Shown here: positions 1 through 6,257 of the stretch, piece after piece | Layout of the letters: every line of letters begins with the position of its first letter | Numbering within the stretch: position 1 is the stretch's first letter | From: Candidatus Omnitrophota bacterium | GTDB lineage: Bacteria; Omnitrophota; Gorgyraeia; 2-02-FULL-51-18; JAGOUK01 | NCBI GenBank assembly: GCA_020058965.1 | Contig: JAGVCY010000266.1 | Span: 1 to 7,585, forward strand | Direction of reading: 5' to 3' | DNA length: 7,585 nt | The notes under the pieces: generated by a model | What the model was told of the DNA's origin: nothing | The model's database searches: none | The model's input: the letters and a program-made list of their open reading frames with translations, nothing else | Position numbers and translations under genes: made by a program

Positions 1-1471
1 CCCCATTGATGTAGATCTCGGTCTTCTTGGCGGTTGCTGTAGAGCCCCAGTATTCGACGTAGCGGTACTCGGTGATGCCGTCTGAGGTGATGTATTTGGA
101 TTTACGGCCATAACCTGAGCCGTCCGGGCTCTCATTCAAATATTCGTAACGGTCTCCGGTCAGCGCTTCCGTGCGACCCATCACCCGTCCGTTCGAAAAA
201 AATGTCAGTTGATCTCCGTCGACTTCAACGGCCGTAACAATCACACCGACGGCATTGTAATCGTACCGCACCCTGCCGCTGGCGTCAGCCGAGAGTAGCC
301 AACGAGTTTTGACCGAACCGTTCTCATAATAATCGTGTGTGATCGCGTTTAACGCATCCACCCGGCCAAACCCAAAATCCGTGTCGAACCCCACCTCGCC
401 GCTATCCAACGCTGAAAATTTAAGCCGCCGTTCGATCTCTGCCGGGCTGAGAGTCGGATCCTGTGCCAAAAGCAACGCCACAACACCACTCACCATCGGC
501 GCCGACATGGATGTGCCGCTGGCACGCGTGTATTTCTGGCCCGCCGCTGCGCCCATCAGCGTCCCGGCCGCCCGCAGCGACAAAATATCCCACCCTGGCG
601 CCGTCAAGTCCAGCGTCAAGCCGGTATTCGAGAAATAGGCCAAAGTCTCCAACGGTGTCGTAGCTCCAACGCTGATTGACTCTGTAAAACCCGCCGGCGC
701 CGATTGATTTACATCGACGGCCTCGTTTCCCGCCGCTACCACCAGCACGGCTCCTTTGCCTACGGCATACTGGATGGCCTCCTGCATGGGTTTTAGGAAT
801 TGGGTGAAGTATTCGGCGTAATGGACTTGGATATATTCGACCGAAAATTCGTACACGGCGCCAAGCGACAAGTTGATGATTCGCGCGCCCGCGTCCGCGG
901 CATAGCGGATGCCGCGCACGACATCTTCGAAGGTGCCGCTCCCAGATTCATCCAGCACCTTGATGCCGAGAATCTTGGAGTTGGGGGCTATGCCGGCGAT
1001 TCCGGTTCCGTTATCCTTGATCGCTCCGATGATGCCCGCGATATGGGTCCCGTGGCCGTAGTCGTCCAAAATATCGTTGTCGTCATTCGCAAAGTCCCAA
1101 CCGCGCCAATCGTCCACAAAACCGTTAAGGTCATCGTCGATTCCGTTGCCTGCGATTTCGCCGGTATTGACCCAGATGTTACCGGCAAGGTCTTCGTGGT
1201 TGTAATCTACGCCAGTGTCGATCACAGCCACGGTCATGTCCTGGCCGGTGGACAATCCCCATGCTTCCGGCGCGTGAAGGGTCTTAAGCCACCATAGGTC
1301 GTCATAAAGTGAGTTAAAAGTTCTAGTATTGAAGAATGTGTCGTTACTTTGCGCCGCGACTGACTGCGCACGAACGGGAGCCGCCTGGCTCAGATTGAGG
1401 AGCGCCAAAACAGCAACGCATGCGACAAAAACTTTATTCGAATAAAACGGGCGGCAAAGGGCTAACTTCAA
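1..1471 (-). CDS. Secreted subtilisin-like (S8) serine protease, C-terminus cut by window edge
   Basis: Exported endopeptidase of the subtilase family; 490 residues are visible with no stop. From the TTG at 1471 there is a signal peptide (basic Lys/Arg n-region, hydrophobic stretch about 14-28, likely cleavage after VRA at residue 35). The catalytic domain spans about 60-380 and has all active-site residues: Asp85 in AVIDTGVDY, His140 in DYGHGTHIAG, oxyanion Asn249 in AAGNE, Ser321 in SGTSMSAPMVSG. An acidic segment at 109-138 (NGIDDDLNGFVDDW and on) resembles calcium-binding inserts of bacterial subtilases. From about 382 a Tyr/Gly/Asp-rich tail begins, with loosely recurring elements (YYENGSVKTRW, FFSNGRVMGRTE, EIYING), and it continues beyond the edge. 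Start choice: TTG at 1471 has AGGGGG 7 nt upstream. An in-frame ATG at 1522 would add 17 residues, giving an overlong n-region, and has only a weak GGAT upstream. Family is certain; the substrate is unknown. Confidence 0.93.
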   Translation of the reverse strand, partial: MKLALCRPFYSNKVFVACVAVLALLNLSQAAPVRAQSVAAQSNDTFFNTRTFNSLYDDLWWLKTLHAPEAWGLSTGQDMTVAVIDTGVDYNHEDLAGNIWVNTGEIAGNGIDDDLNGFVDDWRGWDFANDDNDILDDYGHGTHIAGIIGAIKDNGTGIAGIAPNSKILGIKVLDESGSGTFEDVVRGIRYAADAGARIINLSLGAVYEFSVEYIQVHYAEYFTQFLKPMQEAIQYAVGKGAVLVVAAGNEAVDVNQSAPAGFTESISVGATTPLETLAYFSNTGLTLDLTAPGWDILSLRAAGTLMGAAAGQKYTRASGTSMSAPMVSGVVALLLAQDPTLSPAEIERRLKFSALDSGEVGFDTDFGFGRVDALNAITHDYYENGSVKTRWLLSADASGRVRYDYNAVGVIVTAVEVDGDQLTFFSNGRVMGRTEALTGDRYEYLNESPDGSGYGRKSKYITSDGITEYRYVEYWGSTATAKKTEIYING

Positions 1472-1477
1472 TTCATT

Positions 1478-1483
1478 CCCCCT
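1478..1483 (-). promoter_or_regulatory. Ribosome binding site for the S8 protease TTG start
   Basis: On the minus strand AGGGGG lies at 1483-1478, followed by six bases and then TTG at 1471. This strong Shine-Dalgarno match is the main reason for preferring TTG over the in-frame ATG at 1522. A nearby ATG (1476) is out of frame and is closed at once by TGA after two codons, so it cannot be the protease start. Confidence 0.6.
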
Positions 1484-1522
1484 GACAGATAGGACATTAA
1501 AATACCATTTGTAAGTTTGCAT

Positions 1523-1551
1523 GATTTATCCGTGGATTTCAAGGGTTTCAA
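1523..1551 (-). promoter_or_regulatory. Possible sigma70-type promoter for the S8 protease
   Basis: On the minus strand TTGAAA (1551-1546) matches five of six bases of a -35 box. It is followed after 16-17 bp by an AT-rich ATAAATC (1529-1523) that is a poor -10 box. If used, transcription would start close to or downstream of the ATG at 1522, which again favours the TTG start at 1471. A second TTGAAA at 1542-1537 has no good partner. This is only a weak visual match. Confidence 0.2.
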
Positions 1552-1565
1552 CAAACTATGTCCAG

Positions 1566-1613
1566 CCAAATTGAAAATGTCCTATTCCTACCAAATTGAA
1601 AATGTCCTATTCC
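1566..1613 (+). repeat. Two identical 23-bp tandem copies at the left IS end
   Basis: 1566-1588 and 1591-1613 are identical (ccaaattgaaaatgtcctat, then tcc), with period 25. A partial third ATGTCC with the same orientation lies at 1558-1563. The transposase stop codon (1609-1607) falls inside the inner copy. The unit is also present once, inverted, at the right end (2919-2938), so it is probably the recognition sequence of the terminal inverted repeat. Duplicated transposase-binding sites are the simplest explanation. Confidence 0.85.
1590..1609 (+). repeat. Left terminal inverted repeat core of the IS
   Basis: These 20 bases match the reverse complement of 2919-2938 at 19 of 20 positions; the single difference is T versus A at the seventh base. 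The other left-end copy (1565-1584) matches almost as well, so which copy is the functional end cannot be decided from this window alone. Confidence 0.75.
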
Positions 1614-2881
1614 CGGGGTATTAAGTTTGTGCCAACTAACCTCTTCCATGGGTGGTTCTTTTTGGGTGTTGTGTGGTTATGAGCACGGCTTGAACGCGTG
1701 GGCCAGGAAGGCATGGGTCTTGGGGCCGGTCCTTCGATGGCTCGGTAGTCCATGCTCTTCGTTCCGCACCGGATCTTGAGCCTCCCATCCCAGTACTCAT
1801 GAATGACAGCCGTCTTAGCTCCGGTCGGAGTTGTGATCTGATACCACTTGTTCTCGTGAAGGACCGTGCGGTCGTTGCGGACGGTCCTTTGGTTTTGAAC
1901 GGACAGGATCTCCTTTAAATTAACGCCGCGATGGATCTGGCGGTGCAGATCGCCTTTTGACTTGGCTTCGACCATGAACTTCTCGTTGAATGTATCCAGG
2001 TAGGTTCCAAGCGCCGCGTTGGCCTCCTGGATTGTCTTGGCCTTCGCCAGACGCAGTTCTTTTACGAGCCGGTCCTGGAGCGTCTCGAACACCCGTTCGA
2101 TCCTGCCTTTGGCTTGGGGCGAGTGGGCGTGGATCAGTTTGATTCCCAATTGACTGCAAGCTCTGCCGAATTGGGTAAGTTCCTGAGGGTCCTTGAAGAT
2201 CTGCTCCTCTTGGACTTTTAGCCGGTTGTTTTTGTAGGTGGCGTGCTTATCCAGGTACATACTCCTCGGGATTCCATGCTTTTGGATGTAGCGGTCGAGG
2301 CTTATCATCGCCGGCAATGTTCCTTCGTACTTGTGGAAGCTGCCGTGGAACTTGCTGGTGGCGTCATCGATGTAGCCCATGAGAACAAGCCTTGGTCCCC
2401 GTCCTTCAAGCCAGTCATGGTGGCTGCCGTCCATCTGGACCATCTCGCCTAAGTGATCTTTCCTCGCTCGCCAAGTGAAGTGCTTGGGGCTTTTAAGCTT
2501 CTTGGAGCGCCACAAGCCCTCACGAATGAGCCATAGTCTTAGTGTCTCCTCGCAGATCCTGATCTTATGGCGCTCTAAGAACTTCTCGGAAGCCAAGGTC
2601 GGTCCAAAGTCGGAGTAATCCGATAGGTAAAGACTTAAGATTTTTTGCTTAAGAACCGGGTCTAGATGCCTCGTCCCTTCGCGGCCTCTGGACTTGTGAA
2701 CCACGCCCTTCTCGCCTTCGAGCTTCACGCGCTTTACGATCCGGCGGGTCTGGCGGTCGGTGAGGCCGATCTGTTCGGCCGCCGACTTTTGCGTAATGTC
2801 TCGATCGATCGCTTTTTTGATCAACTGATAACGGCTGATCTCGTACTGCCTCATCATGACAATGTCCTCATCTTCTTCCAT
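1607..2881 (-). CDS. DDE transposase of an ISNCY/IS1202-like insertion sequence
   Basis: A 424-residue transposase that would catalyse cut and strand transfer of the flanking element. A helix-turn-helix lies at about 28-52 (ITQKSAAEQIGLTDRQTRRI), followed by the Arg-rich linker VHKSRGREG. The RNase-H-like core carries Asp151 in VQMDGSHHDWLEG, Asp211 in MYLDKHATYK and Glu262 in SPQAKGRIERVFETLQDRL. These strings are typical of ISNCY-type transposases related to ISDol1 and IS1202. A beta-rich region (about 340-385) and a basic tail with HPWKR close the protein. Start at 2881 is backed by GGGAGG four bases upstream; Met9 and Met10 lack such a site. There is no frameshift and the length is normal. 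The gene ends inside the left-end repeat. Function is confident; the exact IS subgroup is less so. Confidence 0.93.
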   Translation of the reverse strand: MEEDEDIVMMRQYEISRYQLIKKAIDRDITQKSAAEQIGLTDRQTRRIVKRVKLEGEKGVVHKSRGREGTRHLDPVLKQKILSLYLSDYSDFGPTLASEKFLERHKIRICEETLRLWLIREGLWRSKKLKSPKHFTWRARKDHLGEMVQMDGSHHDWLEGRGPRLVLMGYIDDATSKFHGSFHKYEGTLPAMISLDRYIQKHGIPRSMYLDKHATYKNNRLKVQEEQIFKDPQELTQFGRACSQLGIKLIHAHSPQAKGRIERVFETLQDRLVKELRLAKAKTIQEANAALGTYLDTFNEKFMVEAKSKGDLHRQIHRGVNLKEILSVQNQRTVRNDRTVLHENKWYQITTPTGAKTAVIHEYWDGRLKIRCGTKSMDYRAIEGPAPRPMPSWPTRSSRAHNHTTPKKNHPWKRLVGTNLIPRE

Positions 2882-2885
2882 AACG

Positions 2886-2891
2886 CCTCCC
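2886..2891 (-). promoter_or_regulatory. Ribosome binding site of the transposase
   Basis: GGGAGG on the minus strand (2891-2886) is followed by CGTT and the ATG at 2881. The spacing is short (4 nt) but the match is strong, and it decides the start. No convincing -35/-10 pair was seen in the right end; TAATAT near 2912-2907 could serve as a -10 box. Confidence 0.6.
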
Positions 2892-2909
2892 GGGTTGCGT
2901 TATGAAATA

Positions 2910-2956
2910 TTAGACGATTAGGACATTTTCATTTTGGTGTTACACGATTACGACAT
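2910..2956 (-). repeat. Two near-identical 17-bp tandem copies at the right IS end
   Basis: 2910-2926 (ttagacgattaggacat) and 2940-2956 (ttacacgattacgacat) match at 15 of 17 positions with period 30. Read inward on the minus strand, both begin ATGTC and continue as a G/C-variable CTAATCG-type motif. The stretch between them (2927-2938) completes the inverted repeat shared with the left end. The outer copy overlaps the last codons and stop of the metallophosphoesterase. Confidence 0.8.
2919..2938 (-). repeat. Right terminal inverted repeat core of the IS
   Basis: The reverse complement reads accaaaatgaaaatgtccta and matches 1590-1609 at 19 of 20 positions. It lies between the two 17-bp direct copies of the right end and overlaps the last bases of the inner one. 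It may therefore be a subterminal rather than a strictly terminal site. Confidence 0.75.
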
Positions 2957-3982
2957 ATCACGAATCAAAAATTTATCGGTGTGCTCCGGAGCGGGTTTCA
3001 CTTTATGACAAGGGATGAATTCCTCCGCGAGGGTATCTCGGGTAATGGTGAATCTAGCGAATCCATAGGTGGGGTCTGACGGATCCCCGATGAGCTTGGC
3101 GAAGTAGGGTGCTTCCAAATCATTTGGATTCGTCTGATAAATTGATTCTCCGCCGGTTCCAATGATCACCAGCACAGGCCCCAAACCCTTCTCATAAATT
3201 CCGTCCGAACCCGAGTCTGAAACACAATCAGGGTTAAATGTACCTGGCTGTACGCTAGGGCATTCCTGGGTCACTGCAAACGCCTTTGATCGCTGGTAGT
3301 TGTGATCATGTCCTTGCAGTATCAGATCCACCTTTTTATCGATCAGCAGATTAAATACATCCTCACCGATCTCGCTCTCCTTGCGGCCGGTGCTGATGTA
3401 GTTCAGGTGCATGCCAACGATTATCCATGGAATCCCCTCGGATCGCGCCTCATCAATGACCCGGGCAAGCCAAGCGTAATGCTTATCGCCTTTTTTATAT
3501 AAGTACTTGGCGCTGAATTTAAAATTTAAACTGGGCGAAATAAGGATGAAGCGGGCCAGCGGCGTGACTTGGGGATAATCAAAATAATATTCTTTTCCAT
3601 ACTTCCCCTTGGATTTAAGGCGGTCCGGAAGGTCCTTGCTAAAGTTGCCGATCTTCCCGTGCGGCCCATCTTGTTCATGATTGCCGGAAATAATCGCGAA
3701 AGGAAAATTCTCTCCAACATGGGACCGGACGTATCGGCACCAGCTGCTCTCGGGTTGTATCCCGTTGTAGCTCATGTCACCCAGAGCCAGGTGGAACTCT
3801 GAACCCGACCCCGCAATGCCGTCCAGCACCGCGCTGGTGCTCGCTCTCGCCCCGAAGTCCCCTGCCGCCGTAAAAACAAAACTCTCGGATCTGGATTTTT
3901 CTTCCGAGCCGAATACCGAGACCGCGCATGCAACGCTCAACCAAACAACCGATCCTGTCATTAAAAAATACTTCATCCGCAT
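2948..3982 (-). CDS. Exported metallophosphoesterase, purple acid phosphatase-like
   Basis: A 344-residue calcineurin-like phosphoesterase, probably hydrolysing phosphomonoesters outside the cytoplasm with a two-metal centre. The N-terminus is a signal peptide (MRMK, then a hydrophobic stretch to about residue 25). Metal-binding motifs appear in family order: Asp42 in AAGDFGA, Asp69 and Tyr72 in LALGDMSYN, Asn101-His102 in SGNHEQ, His192 in VGMHLN, and His225/His227 in QGHDHNYQR. The GDxxY spacing is the purple acid phosphatase pattern. The C-terminal TGGES and YGFARFTIT segments also fit that family. Start ATG 3982 has GGA a few bases upstream; a second ATG at 3976 is possible. It lies 31 bp after UPF0114, so co-transcription is likely. 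The last residues (MS) and stop come from the IS right end, so the native C-terminus may be slightly altered. Substrate unknown. Confidence 0.9.
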   Translation of the reverse strand: MRMKYFLMTGSVVWLSVACAVSVFGSEEKSRSESFVFTAAGDFGARASTSAVLDGIAGSGSEFHLALGDMSYNGIQPESSWCRYVRSHVGENFPFAIISGNHEQDGPHGKIGNFSKDLPDRLKSKGKYGKEYYFDYPQVTPLARFILISPSLNFKFSAKYLYKKGDKHYAWLARVIDEARSEGIPWIIVGMHLNYISTGRKESEIGEDVFNLLIDKKVDLILQGHDHNYQRSKAFAVTQECPSVQPGTFNPDCVSDSGSDGIYEKGLGPVLVIIGTGGESIYQTNPNDLEAPYFAKLIGDPSDPTYGFARFTITRDTLAEEFIPCHKVKPAPEHTDKFLIRDMS

Positions 3983-4013
3983 TTTTTAATTCCGCATAAT
4001 TCCGTTTATTCGT

Positions 4014-4556
4014 TTAGTGCTTGGAGGATCCGGGTTTGCCATGGGTCAGATACAATGCGGCGGCGACCAAAACGATCCCGCCGGCAAGGCAAAGAAGGTC
4101 AAGCGCGCCGTCGATCTTAAGATGCAGAGCATATTCAAAAAATTTGACCACGAGAACGAGCAGGATAACCTTGGCCAGCCGATCCTTTAAGTCGTCGAGA
4201 CTCCGGATCAGAAGCACGCGGGACGCGAGCTCCGACTTTTCGGCAATTTCAATCCGGCTGATAAACAGTTCGTACAGGCCCAACGAAAAAATGAGCATGA
4301 TTGCCGCGAGCAGGTAACCATCCACGATTTCGACGACATGGGCGACGATCATCGTCCTTAACTCAACCTTGGCGGCCAGGTTGTGCGCCGATTCGACATG
4401 GTAATGAAACGCGTGACCCACCAGCTGGATCGCGTCGACCGATGCCACATAAAACATAACCAACGAAACCCCGAGACTCGCGATCACGGCGACTAGGACC
4501 ACGAGCCGGCTGCTCCACAAGATCCGCTCAAATAAATCTTCGATCGGCTTCAGCAT
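4014..4556 (-). CDS. UPF0114 (YqhA-like) family integral membrane protein
   Basis: A 180-residue protein with about four hydrophobic helices (roughly 16-38, 71-98, 128-145, 150-171). The layout and motifs fit the UPF0114 family: ERILWSSR near the N-terminus, a FSLGLYELFIS stretch after helix 2, and the SLDDLKDRLAKVI segment before helix 3. Helices 1 and 2 are joined by a loop of about 30 residues, unlike the shorter loop between helices 3 and 4. The family has no firmly established role; E. coli YqhA has a similar size. I chose ATG 4556, 7 bp after the guaA stop, with GGGAG upstream. A longer reading from 4607 would add 17 Pro/Arg/Ser-rich residues inside guaA. The close spacing to guaA implies translation from a shared transcript. 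The role is not inferable from context. Confidence 0.85.
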   Translation of the reverse strand: MLKPIEDLFERILWSSRLVVLVAVIASLGVSLVMFYVASVDAIQLVGHAFHYHVESAHNLAAKVELRTMIVAHVVEIVDGYLLAAIMLIFSLGLYELFISRIEIAEKSELASRVLLIRSLDDLKDRLAKVILLVLVVKFFEYALHLKIDGALDLLCLAGGIVLVAAALYLTHGKPGSSKH

Positions 4557-4563
4557 GAGTCGG

Positions 4564-6105
4564 TCACTCCCACTCGATCGTGGCGGGCGGCTTGGAGGAA
4601 ATGTCATAAACCACGCGGTTGATGCCGCGCACTTCGTTGATGATACGGTTGGAGATTTTGGCCAGGACCGGCGCGGGGATCTCCGCCCAGTCGGCGGTCA
4701 TGCCGTCCAGACTCGTGACGGCGCGGACCGCGAGCACATTTTCGTAGGTGCGCTGGTCGCCCATGACGCCAACCGACTTGATCGGAAGCAGAACGCAGAA
4801 CGCCTGCCAAATTTTGTCGTACAATCCGGCCGTCCGGATCTCTTCAATAAAGCGTGAATCGGCTTCTTGCAATATCTTTAACCGCTCCTCGGTCACATCG
4901 CCCAGAATCCGGATCGCCAGTCCCGGCCCCGGAAACGGGTGCCGGCCGATCATCTCGGCGCTCAAGCCCAGCTCGCGGCCGACCTTGCGCACTTCGTCCT
5001 TAAAAAGCTCCTTGAGCGGCTCGATCAGCTTGAACTTCATATCCTCGGGCAATCCGCCTACATTGTGATGCGTCTTGATCGTGGCCGACGGCCCGCCGAA
5101 CGCCGAACGGCTCTCGATCACATCGGGATAAAGCGTCCCCTGCGCGAGCCACTTCGCTCCGCGGATCTTGCGCGCTTCCTTCTCGAACACTCGGATAAAG
5201 GTATGTCCGATGACTTTGCGTTTCTTCTCGGGATCACTGATACCTTTGAGATTTTTCAAAAAAAGCTTCCGCGCGTCGACGACATGGAGATCGGCCTTGA
5301 ACTGCCGGCCGAATATTTTTTCCACTTGCTCGCGTTCGCCTTTACGCAAGAGGCCGTTGTCCACAAAAATACAGGTCAACTGCTTGCCGACTGCTTTGGA
5401 CAAAAGCGCTGCGACCACCGACGAATCTACGCCTCCTGACAAGCCGCAGATCACATGGTCCTTGCCGACTGTCGCGCGCGCCATCCGAACGCCGTCTTCA
5501 ACAAAGGACCGTATCGTCCAGGCGCCCTTCGCGCCGCAAACGCCGAACACAAAATTCTTGAGCATGGCCGCGCCGCGGTCCGTGTGCGCCACTTCCGGAT
5601 GGAACTGAACTCCGTAAATTTTTTGCTTGGGATTTTCGCAGGCGGCAAAGGGCGTGTTGGAAGTCCGTGCGGTGCCATAAAAACCTGCCGGCAGCTTGAC
5701 GACCGAATCCCCGTGGCTCATCCAGGTCTGAGTGACACGCGGCACGCCTTTAAAAAACTTTGATTCGCGTGTCACGCTCAAAGGCGCGCGGCCGTACTCA
5801 CGGTGATTGGACCGCTTCACGCGGCCGCCCAGCGAATGGCAGAGCGCCTGCATGCCGTAACAGATCCCGAGGACAGGAACGCCTTGCTTCAGAACGAGAG
5901 AGTTCAGGGCAGGTGCGTTTTTTTCGTAAATGGACGCGGGTCCACCGGACAGAATAATGCCTTTGATCGGCTTGTCTGCGATGTCCGATTCTTTAAAATT
6001 GGGCGGTAATATTTCGCAATAAACGCCGAACTCACGGATGCGCCGCGCGATCAGCAGATTGTACTGGGAACCGTAATCAATGATCAAAATTGTTTCTGGC
6101 TTCAT
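4564..6105 (-). CDS. guaA: GMP synthase (glutamine-hydrolysing)
   Basis: Cytoplasmic enzyme converting XMP to GMP with ATP and glutamine, the last step of guanine nucleotide synthesis. At 513 residues it has the usual two-domain length. The N-terminal class I glutamine amidotransferase domain (about 5-190) has nucleophile Cys82 in LGICYGMQ, and His169/Glu171 in VQFHPEV complete the triad. The ATP-pyrophosphatase domain follows, with its P-loop SGGVDSS at 223-229, then [10 protein letters not shown] and [21 protein letters not shown] (key residues about 338-358). The dimerisation domain includes [15 protein letters not shown] and ends in the conserved KPPATIEWE. No key residue is missing. ATG 6105 is preceded by AGGGAG. 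Upstream lie a small hairpin and a palindromic repeat that separate it from rnhB; downstream UPF0114 follows after 7 bp. No IMP dehydrogenase gene (guaB) is adjacent. Confidence 0.98.
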   Translation of the reverse strand: MKPETILIIDYGSQYNLLIARRIREFGVYCEILPPNFKESDIADKPIKGIILSGGPASIYEKNAPALNSLVLKQGVPVLGICYGMQALCHSLGGRVKRSNHREYGRAPLSVTRESKFFKGVPRVTQTWMSHGDSVVKLPAGFYGTARTSNTPFAACENPKQKIYGVQFHPEVAHTDRGAAMLKNFVFGVCGAKGAWTIRSFVEDGVRMARATVGKDHVICGLSGGVDSSVVAALLSKAVGKQLTCIFVDNGLLRKGEREQVEKIFGRQFKADLHVVDARKLFLKNLKGISDPEKKRKVIGHTFIRVFEKEARKIRGAKWLAQGTLYPDVIESRSAFGGPSATIKTHHNVGGLPEDMKFKLIEPLKELFKDEVRKVGRELGLSAEMIGRHPFPGPGLAIRILGDVTEERLKILQEADSRFIEEIRTAGLYDKIWQAFCVLLPIKSVGVMGDQRTYENVLAVRAVTSLDGMTADWAEIPAPVLAKISNRIINEVRGINRVVYDISSKPPATIEWE

Positions 6106-6108
6106 GAT

Positions 6109-6114
6109 CTCCCT
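6109..6114 (-). promoter_or_regulatory. Ribosome binding site of guaA
   Basis: AGGGAG on the minus strand, three bases (ATC) before the ATG at 6105. The spacing is short, but the match supports this start, and the protein begins directly with the family N-terminus ([13 protein letters not shown]). Confidence 0.6.
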
Positions 6115-6130
6115 ATTTTCTCCATACGAG

Positions 6131-6143
6131 GGCGCGAAGCGCC
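6131..6143. repeat. Short perfect hairpin upstream of guaA
   Basis: ggcgc-gaa-gcgcc forms a 5-bp GC stem with a 3-base loop, about 25 bp before the guaA start. On the minus strand no T-run follows, so it is not a typical terminator. It could be part of the larger repeat element at 6174-6257, or affect the guaA leader. No function can be read from sequence. Confidence 0.5.
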
Positions 6144-6173
6144 GCCAACCAAAACCCCGACCGCAGTTCGCTC

Positions 6174-6257
6174 AAAAGGCATCAGATGCAAGGCGCGAGT
6201 AGCGACGCGTGGTAGTCCCACGCGAGCGCCCGAGCAACGCGGCAGATGATGCCTTTT
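6174..6257. repeat. Intergenic palindromic repeat element between rnhB and guaA
   Basis: Three nested inverted repeats share one centre. The outer arms are 11-bp perfect AAAAGGCATCA (6174-6184) and TGATGCCTTTT (6247-6257), the middle arms GGCGC (6192-6196) and GCGCC (6226-6230), and the inner arms CGCGTGG (6206-6212) and CCACGCG (6218-6224) around a TAGTC loop. The element could fold as one long imperfect hairpin in either strand. Its right arm includes the last base of the rnhB stop codon. On the minus strand the 3' arm ends in CCTTTT, so it may reduce transcription from rnhB into guaA, though the T-run is short. The form resembles REP or MITE-like dispersed palindromes; only one copy lies in this window, so dispersal is not shown. 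Confidence 0.7.

Larger units (their letters stand above)
1558..2956 (-). mobile_element. Insertion sequence, ISNCY/IS1202-like, about 1.4 kb with intact transposase
   Basis: One transposase gene is flanked by related, oppositely oriented sequences. The clearest inverted pair is 1590-1609 and 2919-2938, matching at 19 of 20 positions (core accaaa-tgaaaatgtccta). ATGTC motifs recur outward to 1558 on the left and to 2956 (minus strand) on the right, so I take these as provisional outer limits. The left end carries a 23-bp motif twice, and the right end carries a 17-bp motif twice. I could not identify a target-site duplication, so the exact tips are uncertain by up to about 30 bp at each end. 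The transposase lacks frameshifts and keeps its DDE triad, so the element looks recently active. Its insertion separates the phosphoesterase gene from the protease gene. Confidence 0.8.

Noticed and set aside
800..1297. Plus-strand open frame of 165 codons
   Set aside because: It lies wholly antisense to the S8 catalytic domain, which has complete family motifs; no ribosome binding site or recognisable domain in the plus frame.
1520..1560. Xer/dif-like site next to the IS, as described for some IS1202-group elements
   Set aside because: Neither flank shows the paired XerC/XerD half-sites with a short central spacer.
1546..1565. Target-site duplication flanking the IS
   Set aside because: I compared flanks for several possible tips (outer ATGTC motifs and the 20-bp core on both sides) and found no convincing direct repeat of 4 bp or more.
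4557..4607. Longer UPF0114 start at 4607
   Set aside because: The added 17 residues are an alternate-frame reading of the guaA 3' end; the ATG at 4556 directly follows the guaA stop and yields a typical N-terminus.
4939..5439. Plus-strand open frame of 166 codons inside guaA
   Set aside because: Antisense to the ATP-pyrophosphatase domain of GMP synthase; GC-rich codons leave the opposite frame open by chance.
6174..6257. Riboswitch (for example a purine or guanidine sensor) upstream of guaA
   Set aside because: The stems form a simple nested palindrome without conserved aptamer loops that I recognise, and the element starts within the rnhB stop codon.
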